A DNA stretch of 64,000 nucleotides from Bin87 sp965116785 (GCA_965116785.1 OZ220731.1:1550001-1614000); one strand, 5' to 3'. Positions 23,915-32,894 are shown, numbered from the stretch's first letter. The notes: generated by a model from the sequence alone, not told the origin. Program-made: numbers and translations.

Positions 23915-25750
23915 TTGACCAGCCAAGCACAAATCCCCAGCCAGGACGAAATTCACGAGTCCAGTATACGGCTGGCGACCGACGCGTCCGCGATCATCCC
24001 GTTCATGGAGGACGAGATACAGCGGTTCGACGCGGAGGTCGACCGGTTCCGAACTGGCGAACTGGACAACACCGTGTTCACGCCCTTCCGCCTGCGCCAG
24101 GGGGTGTACGGACAGCGACAGGCCGACGTGCAGATGATCCGGGTGAAACTTCCGGGCGGCATCATCTCGGCCGACATGCTGGACTGCTTCGGGGACGTGA
24201 CCGAACGGTACGCGCCGCTGAAGAAGGGCCACATCACCACGCGGGAGAACATCCAGCTGCACCACATCCCGCTGGAGCAGACCTCCGAAGTGCTGCGGTT
24301 GCTGGGCGGCGTGGGCCTGTCCACCCGCGAAGCGTGCGGCAATACCGTACGCAACGTGGTCGGGCCTCCGACTGCCGGCGTGAGTCCGGAAGAAGTGTTC
24401 GACCCCACACCGTATCTGACCGCATACGTGCGTTTCGGCGTTCGCCACCCCATCACGCAGAACTTCCCCCGCAAGTTCAAGTCGGCCTTCACCGGCAACG
24501 ACCAACGGGACGAAGTGGCCGCGGCAATCCAGGACCTCACGTTCGTATCCCAGTACCAAGAGGTGGACGGCGAGCAACGCAAGGGCTTCAAGGTCTACTG
24601 CGGCGGCGGCACGTCGATAATGCCTCGACTGGCCAAGCCGCTGTACGAGTGGGTGTCCGAGGACGATTACCTGCGTGTGGCACTGGCCGTGTGGACGGTT
24701 TTCAACAACGCTGAAACGCTCCGCAAAAACCGCATGATGGCGCGCCTCAAGGTGCTGATCGACCGCATCGGCCTGGACGAATTCCGGGACATGGTGGACG
24801 CTGAGCTGGCGAATATCGAGCCGATCGACTTCCGGTCCCTGATGACAGCCGAGGAAATACAGCGCGAGGATCCGCCGGCGCAACCATCCGCCGCGAATGG
24901 CGACCACAGCGAACCCGAATACCAGGCGTGGCTGAGTGCAAACGTGGAAGCGCAGCGGCAGGACGGCTACCATGTCGCGTACATCAAGATAGTCCGAGGG
25001 GACCTGTCTCCTGAGCAATTCCACGGGCTGGCCGACATCGTTCGGAACTACACCGGCGGCAAGGCCAGGACGACCCAGGAGCAGAACCTGGTGCTGCGGT
25101 GGGTGCCCACGGGTCACCTGCACAGCGTGTGGGAAGCGTTGAAATCGCTGGAGCTGGCCGAGGCCGGCCACAGCCACATCAGCAACGTCGTGTCCTGCCC
25201 GGGCACGGACAGTTGCAAGCTGGGTATCACCGCGTCAATGGGGCTGGCCCAGGCGTTGCGCACCGAGATGGCCGACTGGAACGGTCTTTCCGAGGACAAG
25301 GGCGTGGGCGACATCCGCATCAAGATGAGCGGCTGCCCCAACGGCTGCGGCCTCCATCACATCGCCAACATCGGGTTCCACGGAGCGGCGGTGAAAGGCG
25401 TGGACGGCCAGCAGATCCCATCCTACGAACTGTTCCTGGGCGGCAACTACGGCGACAACCAGGTGGAGGACTCCCGCATCGGGACGCGGGTGCCCAAGGT
25501 CAAGGTGCCGGCCAAGCTGGTGCCGTCGGTGCTGAAAGACATCGTTACCTACTACAAGGACCATCGCGCCGACGATTCCGAGCGGTTCAACGACTTCCTC
25601 GACCGGGTGGGCCTGGAGGAGATGACCTCCGTTGCAGCCCGCGCCCAGGAGGTGGGACACGAGGCCGAAGGCGGCGGCGAGATGTACTTCGACTGGGAGC
25701 GGACCAACCAGTACGTGCTGGAGCGCGGCGAAGGCGAGTGCGCCGTCTAG
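23915..25750 (+). CDS. Ferredoxin-type sulfite/nitrite reductase (siroheme, 4Fe-4S)
   Basis: A 611-residue assimilatory reductase starting at TTG 23915, 5 bases after GGAGGAGG. Two ferredoxin-like half domains and siroheme-binding domains repeat along the chain. The shared cluster/siroheme cysteines are in SCPGTDSCKLG and SGCPNGCGLHH; siroheme-contacting segments include EACGNTVRNVVG and KGHITTRENIQLHHI. It reduces sulfite to sulfide or nitrite to ammonia. The domain alone does not decide between them, but the Cys leader upstream argues for sulfite and cysteine synthesis. The adjacent uroporphyrinogen-III synthase gene would support siroheme supply. Confidence 0.92.
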   Translation: MTSQAQIPSQDEIHESSIRLATDASAIIPFMEDEIQRFDAEVDRFRTGELDNTVFTPFRLRQGVYGQRQADVQMIRVKLPGGIISADMLDCFGDVTERYAPLKKGHITTRENIQLHHIPLEQTSEVLRLLGGVGLSTREACGNTVRNVVGPPTAGVSPEEVFDPTPYLTAYVRFGVRHPITQNFPRKFKSAFTGNDQRDEVAAAIQDLTFVSQYQEVDGEQRKGFKVYCGGGTSIMPRLAKPLYEWVSEDDYLRVALAVWTVFNNAETLRKNRMMARLKVLIDRIGLDEFRDMVDAELANIEPIDFRSLMTAEEIQREDPPAQPSAANGDHSEPEYQAWLSANVEAQRQDGYHVAYIKIVRGDLSPEQFHGLADIVRNYTGGKARTTQEQNLVLRWVPTGHLHSVWEALKSLELAEAGHSHISNVVSCPGTDSCKLGITASMGLAQALRTEMADWNGLSEDKGVGDIRIKMSGCPNGCGLHHIANIGFHGAAVKGVDGQQIPSYELFLGGNYGDNQVEDSRIGTRVPKVKVPAKLVPSVLKDIVTYYKDHRADDSERFNDFLDRVGLEEMTSVAARAQEVGHEAEGGGEMYFDWERTNQYVLERGEGECAV

Positions 25751-25768
25751 CGGCTTCGCCACATCGCA

Positions 25769-26593
25769 ATGGCCAAGGCATCGCTTAACGGTAGAGTGCT
25801 GGCCTTCGTCGAGGCGCGGATGCCCGACGAAATGGCCAGCCTCATCCGTAGGCACGGCGGCGTCCCAATCGGGGCGCCGGTCATGCAGGAGCACTACCTG
25901 CAGGACAGCCCGGAGGTGCAGCAAGCCATCCTGGATGTTTGCGCGGGGCGGGTCGATGCCGCCATCTTCCTGACCGGGGTCGGCGCCAACGCGATGATGG
26001 GCATCGCCGAGGGTATGGGCAGGCTGACGGAGTTCGAAGAAGCGCTGCGCGGGATTACGGTTGTTGCGCGCAGCCCAAAACCGGGTCGCATCCTGCGGCG
26101 CCACAAGATACCCATCGATATCATGCCGCCAGAGCCGTACACCTCAAGCGACTTGATAGCCGCGATGGGAGAGCTTGAGCTCGACAACAAACGCGTGGTT
26201 TTCCAGCGCTACGGAGGCCCGGACTCCGAACTACCCACCTATCTGCGCGAGCAAGGTGCTGACTACGAAGAGTTGACGTTGTATGACTGGGGGCTTCCCG
26301 ACGACACCGCGCCGGTGGTCGATTTGATCCACCGCATGGAGCAGGGCGAGATTGACGCGCTGGCGTTCACCAGTCGGCCGCAGGTGCCTAACCTGATTGC
26401 CATCGCTGCCAACTCCGGGCGGGAAGCATCGCTGCGCGCGAGCCTCCACCAAGCCGTCGCGGTGGCCTCGGTGGGGCCGGTGTGCACGCGGAAATTGGAA
26501 GAGTTCGGCATCGGGGTGGACGTGGAGCCGGACCACCCGCACATGGGCAACCTGGTTATGGCGGTTGCGGAGTACTTCGGAGACGCCTCCTAG
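25769..26593 (+). CDS. hemD: Uroporphyrinogen-III synthase
   Basis: A 274-residue HemD-type protein of two similar alpha/beta lobes: AFVEARMPDEMASLIRRHGG at the start, VDAAIFLTGVGANAM, RVVFQRYGGPDSELPTYL and DALAFTSRPQVPNL. It closes the tetrapyrrole ring used for siroheme and haem. The gap to the reductase gene is 18 bases, so both are likely on one attenuated transcript. The family is divergent; confidence rests on fold pattern and context. Confidence 0.85.
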   Translation: MAKASLNGRVLAFVEARMPDEMASLIRRHGGVPIGAPVMQEHYLQDSPEVQQAILDVCAGRVDAAIFLTGVGANAMMGIAEGMGRLTEFEEALRGITVVARSPKPGRILRRHKIPIDIMPPEPYTSSDLIAAMGELELDNKRVVFQRYGGPDSELPTYLREQGADYEELTLYDWGLPDDTAPVVDLIHRMEQGEIDALAFTSRPQVPNLIAIAANSGREASLRASLHQAVAVASVGPVCTRKLEEFGIGVDVEPDHPHMGNLVMAVAEYFGDAS

Positions 26594-26922
26594 TATTTGA
26601 ACTCCTCGCGCACCGGGCTGAATATGTCCAACGCGACGGCCCTGGTTCCCTGGCCCTTGGCGTAGTGCTCGACATCGCCGGGGATGATGTACATGTCGCC
26701 CGGTTTGAGGACGCGCACTTCACCTCCTATGCCCATCTCCAGCTCACCCTCGACAATGATGCCGCCCTGCTCGTGGGGATGCGTGTGCAGAGGCACCAGG
26801 GCCCCGGCCTCGACCTCCACCAGTGAGAAGAGCATCTGGGCTCCCCAGAAAGTGCGGGTACGGGCGCCCTCGGCCAGTTCTTTGTAGCCACGGCTGTCGG
26901 GTGCGAGGAAGTAGTCGCTCAT
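26590..26922 (-). CDS. Small cupin-domain protein
   Basis: A 110-residue single cupin; ATG 26922 has AGGAG 8 bases upstream. The barrel motifs are LVPLHTHPHEQGGIIVEGELE, with His residues for a metal, and PGDMYIIPGDVEHYAKG. Such proteins act as small enzymes or sugar/ligand binders. It converges on hemD, the two stop codons overlapping within CTAG. Confidence 0.85.
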   Translation of the reverse strand: MSDYFLAPDSRGYKELAEGARTRTFWGAQMLFSLVEVEAGALVPLHTHPHEQGGIIVEGELEMGIGGEVRVLKPGDMYIIPGDVEHYAKGQGTRAVALDIFSPVREEFKY

Positions 26923-26951
26923 ATTTTTGACTCCTGGCGTCTTTGTGACAA

Positions 26952-26980
26952 TGGATTCCGGGTTTCGTCGGAATGACGGC
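26952..26980. repeat. Short palindromic repeat of a widespread intergenic type
   Basis: The stretch contains ATTCCG (26955-26960) and CGGAAT (26969-26974) around an 8-base loop, with flanking GTCATT-type sequence on the minus strand. This resembles the CATTCCGGCGAAAGCCGGAAT elements seen between genes in many bacteria. It lies between the cupin start and radC end. Only one copy was noticed. Confidence 0.5.
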
Positions 26981-26992
26981 AAAAAGGCAGGG

Positions 26993-27874
26993 CTAATCGA
27001 ATCCCAGCCGTTTTTCCTTCAGGCTGGCGAACCGTCCGCCTTGTCCGATGATCAAATGATCCAACAGTTCGATGTCCATGAGTTTGCCGGCGGCGGCCAG
27101 GTCGCGGGTTACGGAGATATCCTCCGGGCTGGGCGTCGGGTCGCCGGACGGGTGGTTGTGGGCCACAATCATGGATGGAGCGTTTTCCCGGATGGCGGGT
27201 CGTAAAACCTCAGCTGGTCGTACGGCGCTGCTGTTCACTGTTCCGATGTAGATTGTACGGCGGGCCACCACCTGGTTCCGCGTGTTGAGCAGAAGGACGA
27301 CCAGGTTCTCCTGCACCAAGGGTTCCATTTCAGCGGACAGCAAACTGGCCGCGTCCTGAGGGCAGGATATCTGGGCACGTTCCTCCGGGGCAAGCGAAGC
27401 GATACGGCGTCCAAGTTCCAGGGCAGCCATGATTTCGCTGGATTTGGCGTGGTTCAGGCCACGCTGCTCACACAGCTCGGAGTACCCGGCGCGGGCCAAC
27501 CCGGCGAGGCCGTCGAACTCGGCCAAAATGCGCATGGCGACGTTAATCGCGTTTTCGCCCGCCACACCGGATCGCAGCAAGATTGCAACCAATTCGGCGT
27601 TGTTCAGGTAGCGCGGTCCATGCTCCCTGAGACGTTCACGAGGGCGCTCGCACGCCGGCAAGTCCAGGATGGTCGGCTTGTAAATGGGCGTACCGACGCT
27701 GCCGGGCGAAGCTGGCTCATCCGGTTTTTCCGCCTCCGGCGTCTCCGTGGGTCCGTCAGGATCTGAAGCCGGCGTGTCGACCGCCGCGGGCGTGCCGGCG
27801 ATGATGCGCTCGAGCTCGGCCCGGAAGGCGTCCAGGTCGGCAGGTTCTGCAGGTGGTCCCGCGACAATCATCAT
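26993..27874 (-). CDS. radC: RadC family JAB-domain protein
   Basis: A 293-residue protein. After about 65 disordered Pro/Glu/Asp-rich residues comes the RadC core: ERPRERLREHGPRYLNNAEL, a helix-hairpin-helix-like region (DGLAGLARAGYSEL), then the JAB/MPN domain with the metal motif HNHPSGDPTPSPED. RadC proteins are linked to DNA repair or mobile elements but no firm activity is known. The long N-terminal extension is unusual. Confidence 0.93.
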   Translation of the reverse strand: MMIVAGPPAEPADLDAFRAELERIIAGTPAAVDTPASDPDGPTETPEAEKPDEPASPGSVGTPIYKPTILDLPACERPRERLREHGPRYLNNAELVAILLRSGVAGENAINVAMRILAEFDGLAGLARAGYSELCEQRGLNHAKSSEIMAALELGRRIASLAPEERAQISCPQDAASLLSAEMEPLVQENLVVLLLNTRNQVVARRTIYIGTVNSSAVRPAEVLRPAIRENAPSMIVAHNHPSGDPTPSPEDISVTRDLAAAGKLMDIELLDHLIIGQGGRFASLKEKRLGFD

Positions 27875-27995
27875 TGACTCCGTCAGTCCAGATTGGCCGC
27901 AACCACTCTAAATGGACGCCACACGCTCGCGCAATTGAGCGGTGTCAGCAAATGACCCGACGGGATGCAGCATCACGGCATTGAGAAATCCGGTC

Positions 27996-29189
27996 CTAGC
28001 TGCGGCGGAGGTTGCTAATTCGGCGGTACGCGCGCACCGCTCCGGCCGAAAGCGGGGGTACGACGCTGCCCAGACTGAACGCGCGAGGACCGCCAGGCAA
28101 GAACTCCTCCGCATCCAAGTCCTCGATTGCCGCCAGGGTGCGGCGGAGACCGATTTCCATCGTGCGGCGGCTCGGTTCGTCGCTGAAGTCCAAAGCGCCG
28201 CAAGTGAACACCGGGCCGATCAGGCAACTCAGCATGACCTGTCGATAGCTGCGCCAACATTGGTCAAAGGAGTAATCGCTGACTCCGGCGCCGACCAGGG
28301 CATCGTGGTATTCGCCTACGACATCTCGCTCGATTTCGCGCCGAGTTTCGGTTGCCACGCTGGTGGATAGGAAATAGGTTATGTCGCGCATGCCGGAATG
28401 GACGCCGGAGTTTTGCCAATCTATCGCCACGACTTCATCGGCGCCCGGTTCGTCAAAGAAGAGGTTGTCCACCCTGAAATCCCCGTGGGTGAAGGTCTTG
28501 GGCCCTCTGGATACGTCGGACAGGTGATCGGCGACGCGCGTGCCGTAGTCCTCAGCGAGACGACGCATTTCAGCATTGAACAGATTTCCGAAACGATCGA
28601 GGGTGGGCGCCAGGTTGAGCAGGTAGCCCAGTTGGGTCAAGCGCCGATATTTCCTGGAATAGTCCGGCACACCCGCTAACGTCGGGTGGTCGAAGTTGTT
28701 CCAGTAGCGGGCGTGCATCCGGGCAACCGCGCGGACTGCGGACTTTACCTGGACCTGGCTGGCTCCGCTCACCTGGCTGACCGCTTCCAATTCGGACAAA
28801 TCTTCCATAACCATCACGAACCGGTGGCTAACGGCAGCGAAATCGCCGTAAAGCAACTTAGGGGAGCGAATACCCGTCAATGGCCGGATACGACGGTAAA
28901 ATTCGTACTCCCGCCGATACAGCTTCAGTATCCTGGCAAGTCGGAACGTTTTGCGATCACCGCTGTGGCATTTGATGATCACGCTGCCGGGATGCTGTGG
29001 AGCAGCACCCGACCACTCCAGGCGGCAACGAATAACTGTACTGAGCAGTCCTCGACCAGAACCCACCCGTGCGGCATGAACGGCCCGCAACTGCGACGGT
29101 TCGAATCCTCCCGAGCAGGCCAACGCTTGCCGTAGCCAATCTAGGCTAATGTCTGACGGCCTCGAGGGAATGGTGGGACGCCTGGCCAT
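27996..29189 (-). CDS. Aminoglycoside-phosphotransferase-like / ecdysteroid-kinase-like protein, copy 1
   Basis: A 397-residue kinase-fold protein. The catalytic loop is THGDFRVDNLFF and the metal site AIDWQNSG; the N-lobe has SVIIKCHSG with the ATP Lys and RFVMVMEDL as hinge. The family (APH/EcKinase-like) phosphorylates small hydroxylated molecules; the substrate is unknown. It is paralogous over its full length to the next gene, from which it is separated by 28 bases. Confidence 0.85.
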   Translation of the reverse strand: MARRPTIPSRPSDISLDWLRQALACSGGFEPSQLRAVHAARVGSGRGLLSTVIRCRLEWSGAAPQHPGSVIIKCHSGDRKTFRLARILKLYRREYEFYRRIRPLTGIRSPKLLYGDFAAVSHRFVMVMEDLSELEAVSQVSGASQVQVKSAVRAVARMHARYWNNFDHPTLAGVPDYSRKYRRLTQLGYLLNLAPTLDRFGNLFNAEMRRLAEDYGTRVADHLSDVSRGPKTFTHGDFRVDNLFFDEPGADEVVAIDWQNSGVHSGMRDITYFLSTSVATETRREIERDVVGEYHDALVGAGVSDYSFDQCWRSYRQVMLSCLIGPVFTCGALDFSDEPSRRTMEIGLRRTLAAIEDLDAEEFLPGGPRAFSLGSVVPPLSAGAVRAYRRISNLRRS

Positions 29190-29217
29190 TTTGCCCGCAA
29201 GCGGCCGTCACCATTGC

Positions 29218-30333
29218 CTAAGGTGTGGCTCCACGGGGCAGGAACTCCTCGGCGTCCAGGTCATCGATGGCAGTGAGTGTTCGGGTCACGAATGCCTCAG
29301 CCAGTTGGCGGCTCCGGTCGCTGCTGAGATCCAGTTGCCCGCTGGCGATTATGAGAGTTTGGAAGCAAGCGAGGATATTCTGACGGTAGGCGCGCCAGCA
29401 ATCATCCAGAGTGAAGTCCCGTGCTCCCGTGCTCCGGACGATGTCGTGATACTCAGCCACGGCATCGGCCTCGATCTCCCGGCGAATATCGACCGGGACG
29501 CTGGAGGAAAGAAAATAGGCGACGTCGTACAGCGCGTTGCGCACCCCGCAAACCTGCCAGTCAACTACGGCGAAATCATCCGCTTCGCCACTGCCAAAGA
29601 ACGTGTTGTCCAGACGGAAGTCGCCGTGGGAAAAGGCCAGTGGACCCAAGCCGAGAGCGCCGACGTGCGCCAGCATGCCATCGCCGTAGGCCTCGGCCAA
29701 TCGTCGCATCCGGTCGGGGAAAAGGCTGCCCAGGGTCTCGAAAGCCGCGGGAAGGCTGGCCTGATAAATATGCTGCAAAAGACGACGACGCTCGGGATCA
29801 GCGGCATCGTGAAATTCCGAAACGGGAGGCTGATCTATCCGGTTCCAGTGGGCGGCGTGCATCCCGGCGACCGCCCGCACGGCCATGTTCGCCTGCGCCG
29901 CGCTCGCGCCCGCTACCTGGTCCGCCGTGGTCATGTCTCGCAAATCTTCCAGCACTAAGACGAAGTGGTGGTCCGATTCGTCGAAGTCTCCGTACAGCAG
30001 CGTCGGTGAACGCAGCGGTACCAGCGATGCCATGTTGTGGTAGAAGTCGTACTCACGGCGATAGAGCTGAAGCAGGCGGGCGGTTTGGACGGTTGCCGCA
30101 TGGGAACTGTGCAGCTTGACGATCACCGTATGCGGCATATCAGCAGCATCGCCTCGGTACGACAGCCGGCAGCGCACGATGGTTCCTACCATTCCAACGC
30201 CGGCGCCGATGTTTTCTACGTCCACCGCCTCGACGTCATCAGCCGCGCTCAAACCGCCAGCGGTCAACGCCTGCCGCATCCAGCCGGTGGTTACGTCGCG
30301 TTCGGTCTCGGGTATGGGAGGTCGGGTTGTCAT
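29218..30333 (-). CDS. Aminoglycoside-phosphotransferase-like / ecdysteroid-kinase-like protein, copy 2
   Basis: A 371-residue paralogue of the preceding kinase-like protein. Matching parts are HTVIVKLHSSHAATVQTARLLQLYRREYDFYH, SHGDFRLDNTFF (catalytic), VVDWQVCGVRNALYDVAYFLSSSV and AIDDLDAEEFLP, each present in copy 1 with changes. Both copies keep the catalytic Asp and the metal-binding Asp, so both are probably active. The tandem order suggests a duplication followed by divergence, perhaps toward related substrates. Confidence 0.85.
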   Translation of the reverse strand: MTTRPPIPETERDVTTGWMRQALTAGGLSAADDVEAVDVENIGAGVGMVGTIVRCRLSYRGDAADMPHTVIVKLHSSHAATVQTARLLQLYRREYDFYHNMASLVPLRSPTLLYGDFDESDHHFVLVLEDLRDMTTADQVAGASAAQANMAVRAVAGMHAAHWNRIDQPPVSEFHDAADPERRRLLQHIYQASLPAAFETLGSLFPDRMRRLAEAYGDGMLAHVGALGLGPLAFSHGDFRLDNTFFGSGEADDFAVVDWQVCGVRNALYDVAYFLSSSVPVDIRREIEADAVAEYHDIVRSTGARDFTLDDCWRAYRQNILACFQTLIIASGQLDLSSDRSRQLAEAFVTRTLTAIDDLDAEEFLPRGATP

Positions 30334-30413
30334 TGCTTCATTGTACGGGCCCAGGCCAGCGAATAGGAGTGGGTTAGCAGGTCACCGCCGGCCGTGTTGG
30401 CGCGAATGAGTGA

Positions 30414-30437
30414 GGGGGCGAATGGCGATTCGCCCCC
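30414..30437. repeat. Dispersed palindrome, copy 2
   Basis: GGGGGCGAAT (30414-30423), GGCG, ATTCGCCCCC (30428-30437), a variant of the palindromes at 18623 and 44530. It is in the 141-base gap before the kinase-like gene, where nothing else is evident. Confidence 0.75.
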
Positions 30438-30474
30438 CCTGCAACGGAAAAGTTGCCCCTAGAATGATCGCAGC

Positions 30475-32121
30475 CTAGTCAAAGCGGAACTTGGAGAAGG
30501 TGCCCTCTTCCTTGGTGATGAACTCCAGCAGGGCCGGGCGGCCATCGGCGTTGGCCTGCATGGCGCGTTGCATGGCCGGCTTGATCTCGTCGGGTGTCGT
30601 GATCTGCTCGGCGTACGCGCCCAGGGCCAGGGCCACCTGGTAGAAGTCGCCGGTGAGGTCCTTCAGGCCGTAGCGCTCCACGGCGGTGGGGATCCGGCTG
30701 TCCGGGTAGATGGCCATGGTGTAGTTGTTCATAACCACCGTGGTGATCGGAATGTTGGAGCGGACGGCGGTTTCAACGTCCAGGCCCACCATGCCGAACG
30801 CGGCGTCACCCATGAAGTTGATCACCATCTTTTCGGGCGCGGCCATCTTGGCGCCCATGGCAAGACCCAGGCTGTAGCCCAACTGCGTGGACTTGCCCCA
30901 GCCGATGAAGCTGCGTGGAGCGCGGGCTTCCCAGAACGGCGACACCTGCTCGCGGGGGCTGCCCGACTCGTGGGTGACGATGGTGTTGTCCAGGTCCACG
31001 GTGTGCATGATGTCCCAGACCACGCGGTAGGGGTTCAATGGGACCTCATCGCTGGTGAGCCTGGGCAGCCATTCGGCCATCCACGCCTCGCGGCTGGCCG
31101 CGATATCGTCGGCCAACTCCTGGTTGGGAGCGTGCTGCTGCGTGCCCTGGGCCTTCAGCTCATCGATGAACTGTCGCAGGGCAAGCTTGGCGTCACCAAG
31201 AATAGGGTAGTCGGTGCGGTAGTCCTTGTTGACGTCTCCCTCGCCGTTGGTGAGGTGGATCAGGGTCTTGCCAGCCGGCATGGGAACGGTGAAACCGCTC
31301 TTGGTGAAGCTGACGCCCACGCCGAAGACCACATCGGCGTTGGTGAGGAATCGGTGCACCGGACCGGTCTGGCTGGAACCGCCGACGCCCAAAGATAGCG
31401 GATGGTTCTCCGGGAAGGCGCTCTTGCCCTCCAGGGTGGTCATCACCGGGATCTGCAGGAACTCCGCCAGCTCGAGCAGCTCGTCGGTGGCCTCCGCGTA
31501 CAGAACGCCCTGGCCGGCGTGGATCACCGGGTAACGGGCGGACAGGAGGGCGCGCACGCCCCGGGTGATGGCGGCCGGGTCGGCGGCCACGCGCATCTTC
31601 GTCGGAGGGACGTAGTCGAAGTCCTCCTCGCTGATCTGGTCGGAAACCAGGTCCGAGGGGATTTCCAGGAGGACGGGGCCGGGCTTGCCCGAGCGGAGCT
31701 TGGTGTAAGCCTGCCGGAACAGTTCCGGGACCCGGTCCGCAAAGTTGACGTGGGCGGCCCACTTGGTGATGGTCGAGTAGGCCTGGACGGGATGGAAGTT
31801 GGGCTCCACGCCCAAGCGGTTGCGGGCGACGCCGGCCGGCAGCACCAGGATGGGCACGGAGTCGGCATAGGCCTGGGCAACCCCGCCGAAGGAGTTTTCA
31901 GCGCCGGGACCGTTCTGGGCGAGGAAGATGCCGATCTTGTTGCCGTTGGTGATCCGGGAAAAGCCGTCAGCCATGTGAACGCCGGTGCGTTCCTGGCGGC
32001 AGACGACGGGTCGGATGCCGGCGATGGCGGCAGCCTCAATCAGCGGGTTGGAAGGCATGACAGCGATCCAGTCCACCCCCTCCATCTTCAACACATTGGC
32101 AACTGCGGTGACTCCGTCCAC
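30475..32121 (-). CDS. Thiamine-pyrophosphate enzyme (acetolactate-synthase-like)
   Basis: A 548-residue TPP enzyme starting at GTG with AAAGGAG 7 bases upstream. Glu44 in CRQERTGVHMADGFSR is the cofactor-activating glutamate. The central domain has PVIHAGQGVLYAEA, and the TPP/Mg motif is FMGDAAFGM with the closing NN in VVMNNYTMAIYP. The sequence belongs with the acetolactate synthase, benzoylformate and oxalyl-CoA decarboxylase superfamily, but key residues do not point to one member. It may decarboxylate or ligate a 2-keto acid. An alpha/beta hydrolase-like gene precedes it by 59 bases in the same direction. Confidence 0.88.
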   Translation of the reverse strand: MDGVTAVANVLKMEGVDWIAVMPSNPLIEAAAIAGIRPVVCRQERTGVHMADGFSRITNGNKIGIFLAQNGPGAENSFGGVAQAYADSVPILVLPAGVARNRLGVEPNFHPVQAYSTITKWAAHVNFADRVPELFRQAYTKLRSGKPGPVLLEIPSDLVSDQISEEDFDYVPPTKMRVAADPAAITRGVRALLSARYPVIHAGQGVLYAEATDELLELAEFLQIPVMTTLEGKSAFPENHPLSLGVGGSSQTGPVHRFLTNADVVFGVGVSFTKSGFTVPMPAGKTLIHLTNGEGDVNKDYRTDYPILGDAKLALRQFIDELKAQGTQQHAPNQELADDIAASREAWMAEWLPRLTSDEVPLNPYRVVWDIMHTVDLDNTIVTHESGSPREQVSPFWEARAPRSFIGWGKSTQLGYSLGLAMGAKMAAPEKMVINFMGDAAFGMVGLDVETAVRSNIPITTVVMNNYTMAIYPDSRIPTAVERYGLKDLTGDFYQVALALGAYAEQITTPDEIKPAMQRAMQANADGRPALLEFITKEEGTFSKFRFD

Positions 32122-32180
32122 GGTTGAACTCCTTTATTATTACGATTGGCAGGGATGTGCGGGGTTTGCAGGACTGCGGT

Positions 32181-32894
32181 TCAGTCGATCTCGCTCAGGA
32201 AATCGTCCAGCGCAGCATTGAATTCGTCCGGCTTTTCCACCATGGGGAAATGGCCGGCGTCTTTCATCTTGATGAGTTTCGATCCGGGGACCGCGCGGTG
32301 AATCTCTTCCTCGTAGTCGCCGGTGGCCAGGGGATCGTCGACACCCTGGATCAGCAGCAGCGGCGTTTCGAGAGTGTGGATCCGGTCACGCACGTCGAAG
32401 CGGTCGATGACCACCAGGTCCCGATGCTGGGCGATCGGGCCGACCTCGCGGTGGCGCTGCAACAGGCGGGCGCGCAAGTCGGGTTCGATGAAGTGCATCA
32501 CGCCATCCATCATGCCGAGCCACTTCTCGTAGGTCTCCGGATTCTGGGCGGCGTCCAGGCGAAATTGCAAATCTTGCGGGCGCCGCCGCTTGGGACGCAT
32601 GGCGATGGTCATGAGCGCCAGAGCCTTGACCTCGTCGGGATAGTCCAGGGCGTATTGCAGAGCGACGCATGCCCCGAGGGTGAAGCCGCTCAGTACGAGG
32701 TCGTGGTCGTGTCCGCGGGCGTGCAGCCAGCCACGCAGCCACTCGGTGTAGCGCTCAACGCTACTGCACGGCGCGCCGTCGAGATGACCGGGCAGGTTTG
32801 GGGCCAGGCTGTCCGGGTAGTGGTAGAGCTGGTTGATGTAGGAATCGGCACAGCCGCCGGCGCCTGGGCCGTGAACGAACACAATCTGGGTCAT
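32181..32894 (-). CDS. Alpha/beta-hydrolase-fold protein with Thr at the nucleophile
   Basis: A 237-residue protein; ATG 32894 directly precedes the core (MTQIVFVHGPGAGGCADSY). The fold is complete, with VDDPLATG and the catalytic His in DAGHFPMVEKP. The nucleophile elbow is SGFTLGA, so residue 72 is Thr (codon ACC) instead of the usual Ser. Thr can serve as a nucleophile in other enzyme families but is rare here. Located upstream of the TPP enzyme on the same strand; it might process its product. Confidence 0.82.
   Translation of the reverse strand: MTQIVFVHGPGAGGCADSYINQLYHYPDSLAPNLPGHLDGAPCSSVERYTEWLRGWLHARGHDHDLVLSGFTLGACVALQYALDYPDEVKALALMTIAMRPKRRRPQDLQFRLDAAQNPETYEKWLGMMDGVMHFIEPDLRARLLQRHREVGPIAQHRDLVVIDRFDVRDRIHTLETPLLLIQGVDDPLATGDYEEEIHRAVPGSKLIKMKDAGHFPMVEKPDEFNAALDDFLSEID

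Noticed and set aside
23663..25177. 504-codon open frame antisense to the sulfite/nitrite reductase
   Set aside because: Low-complexity His/Val/Gly-rich translation with no domain, fully explained by the sense gene.
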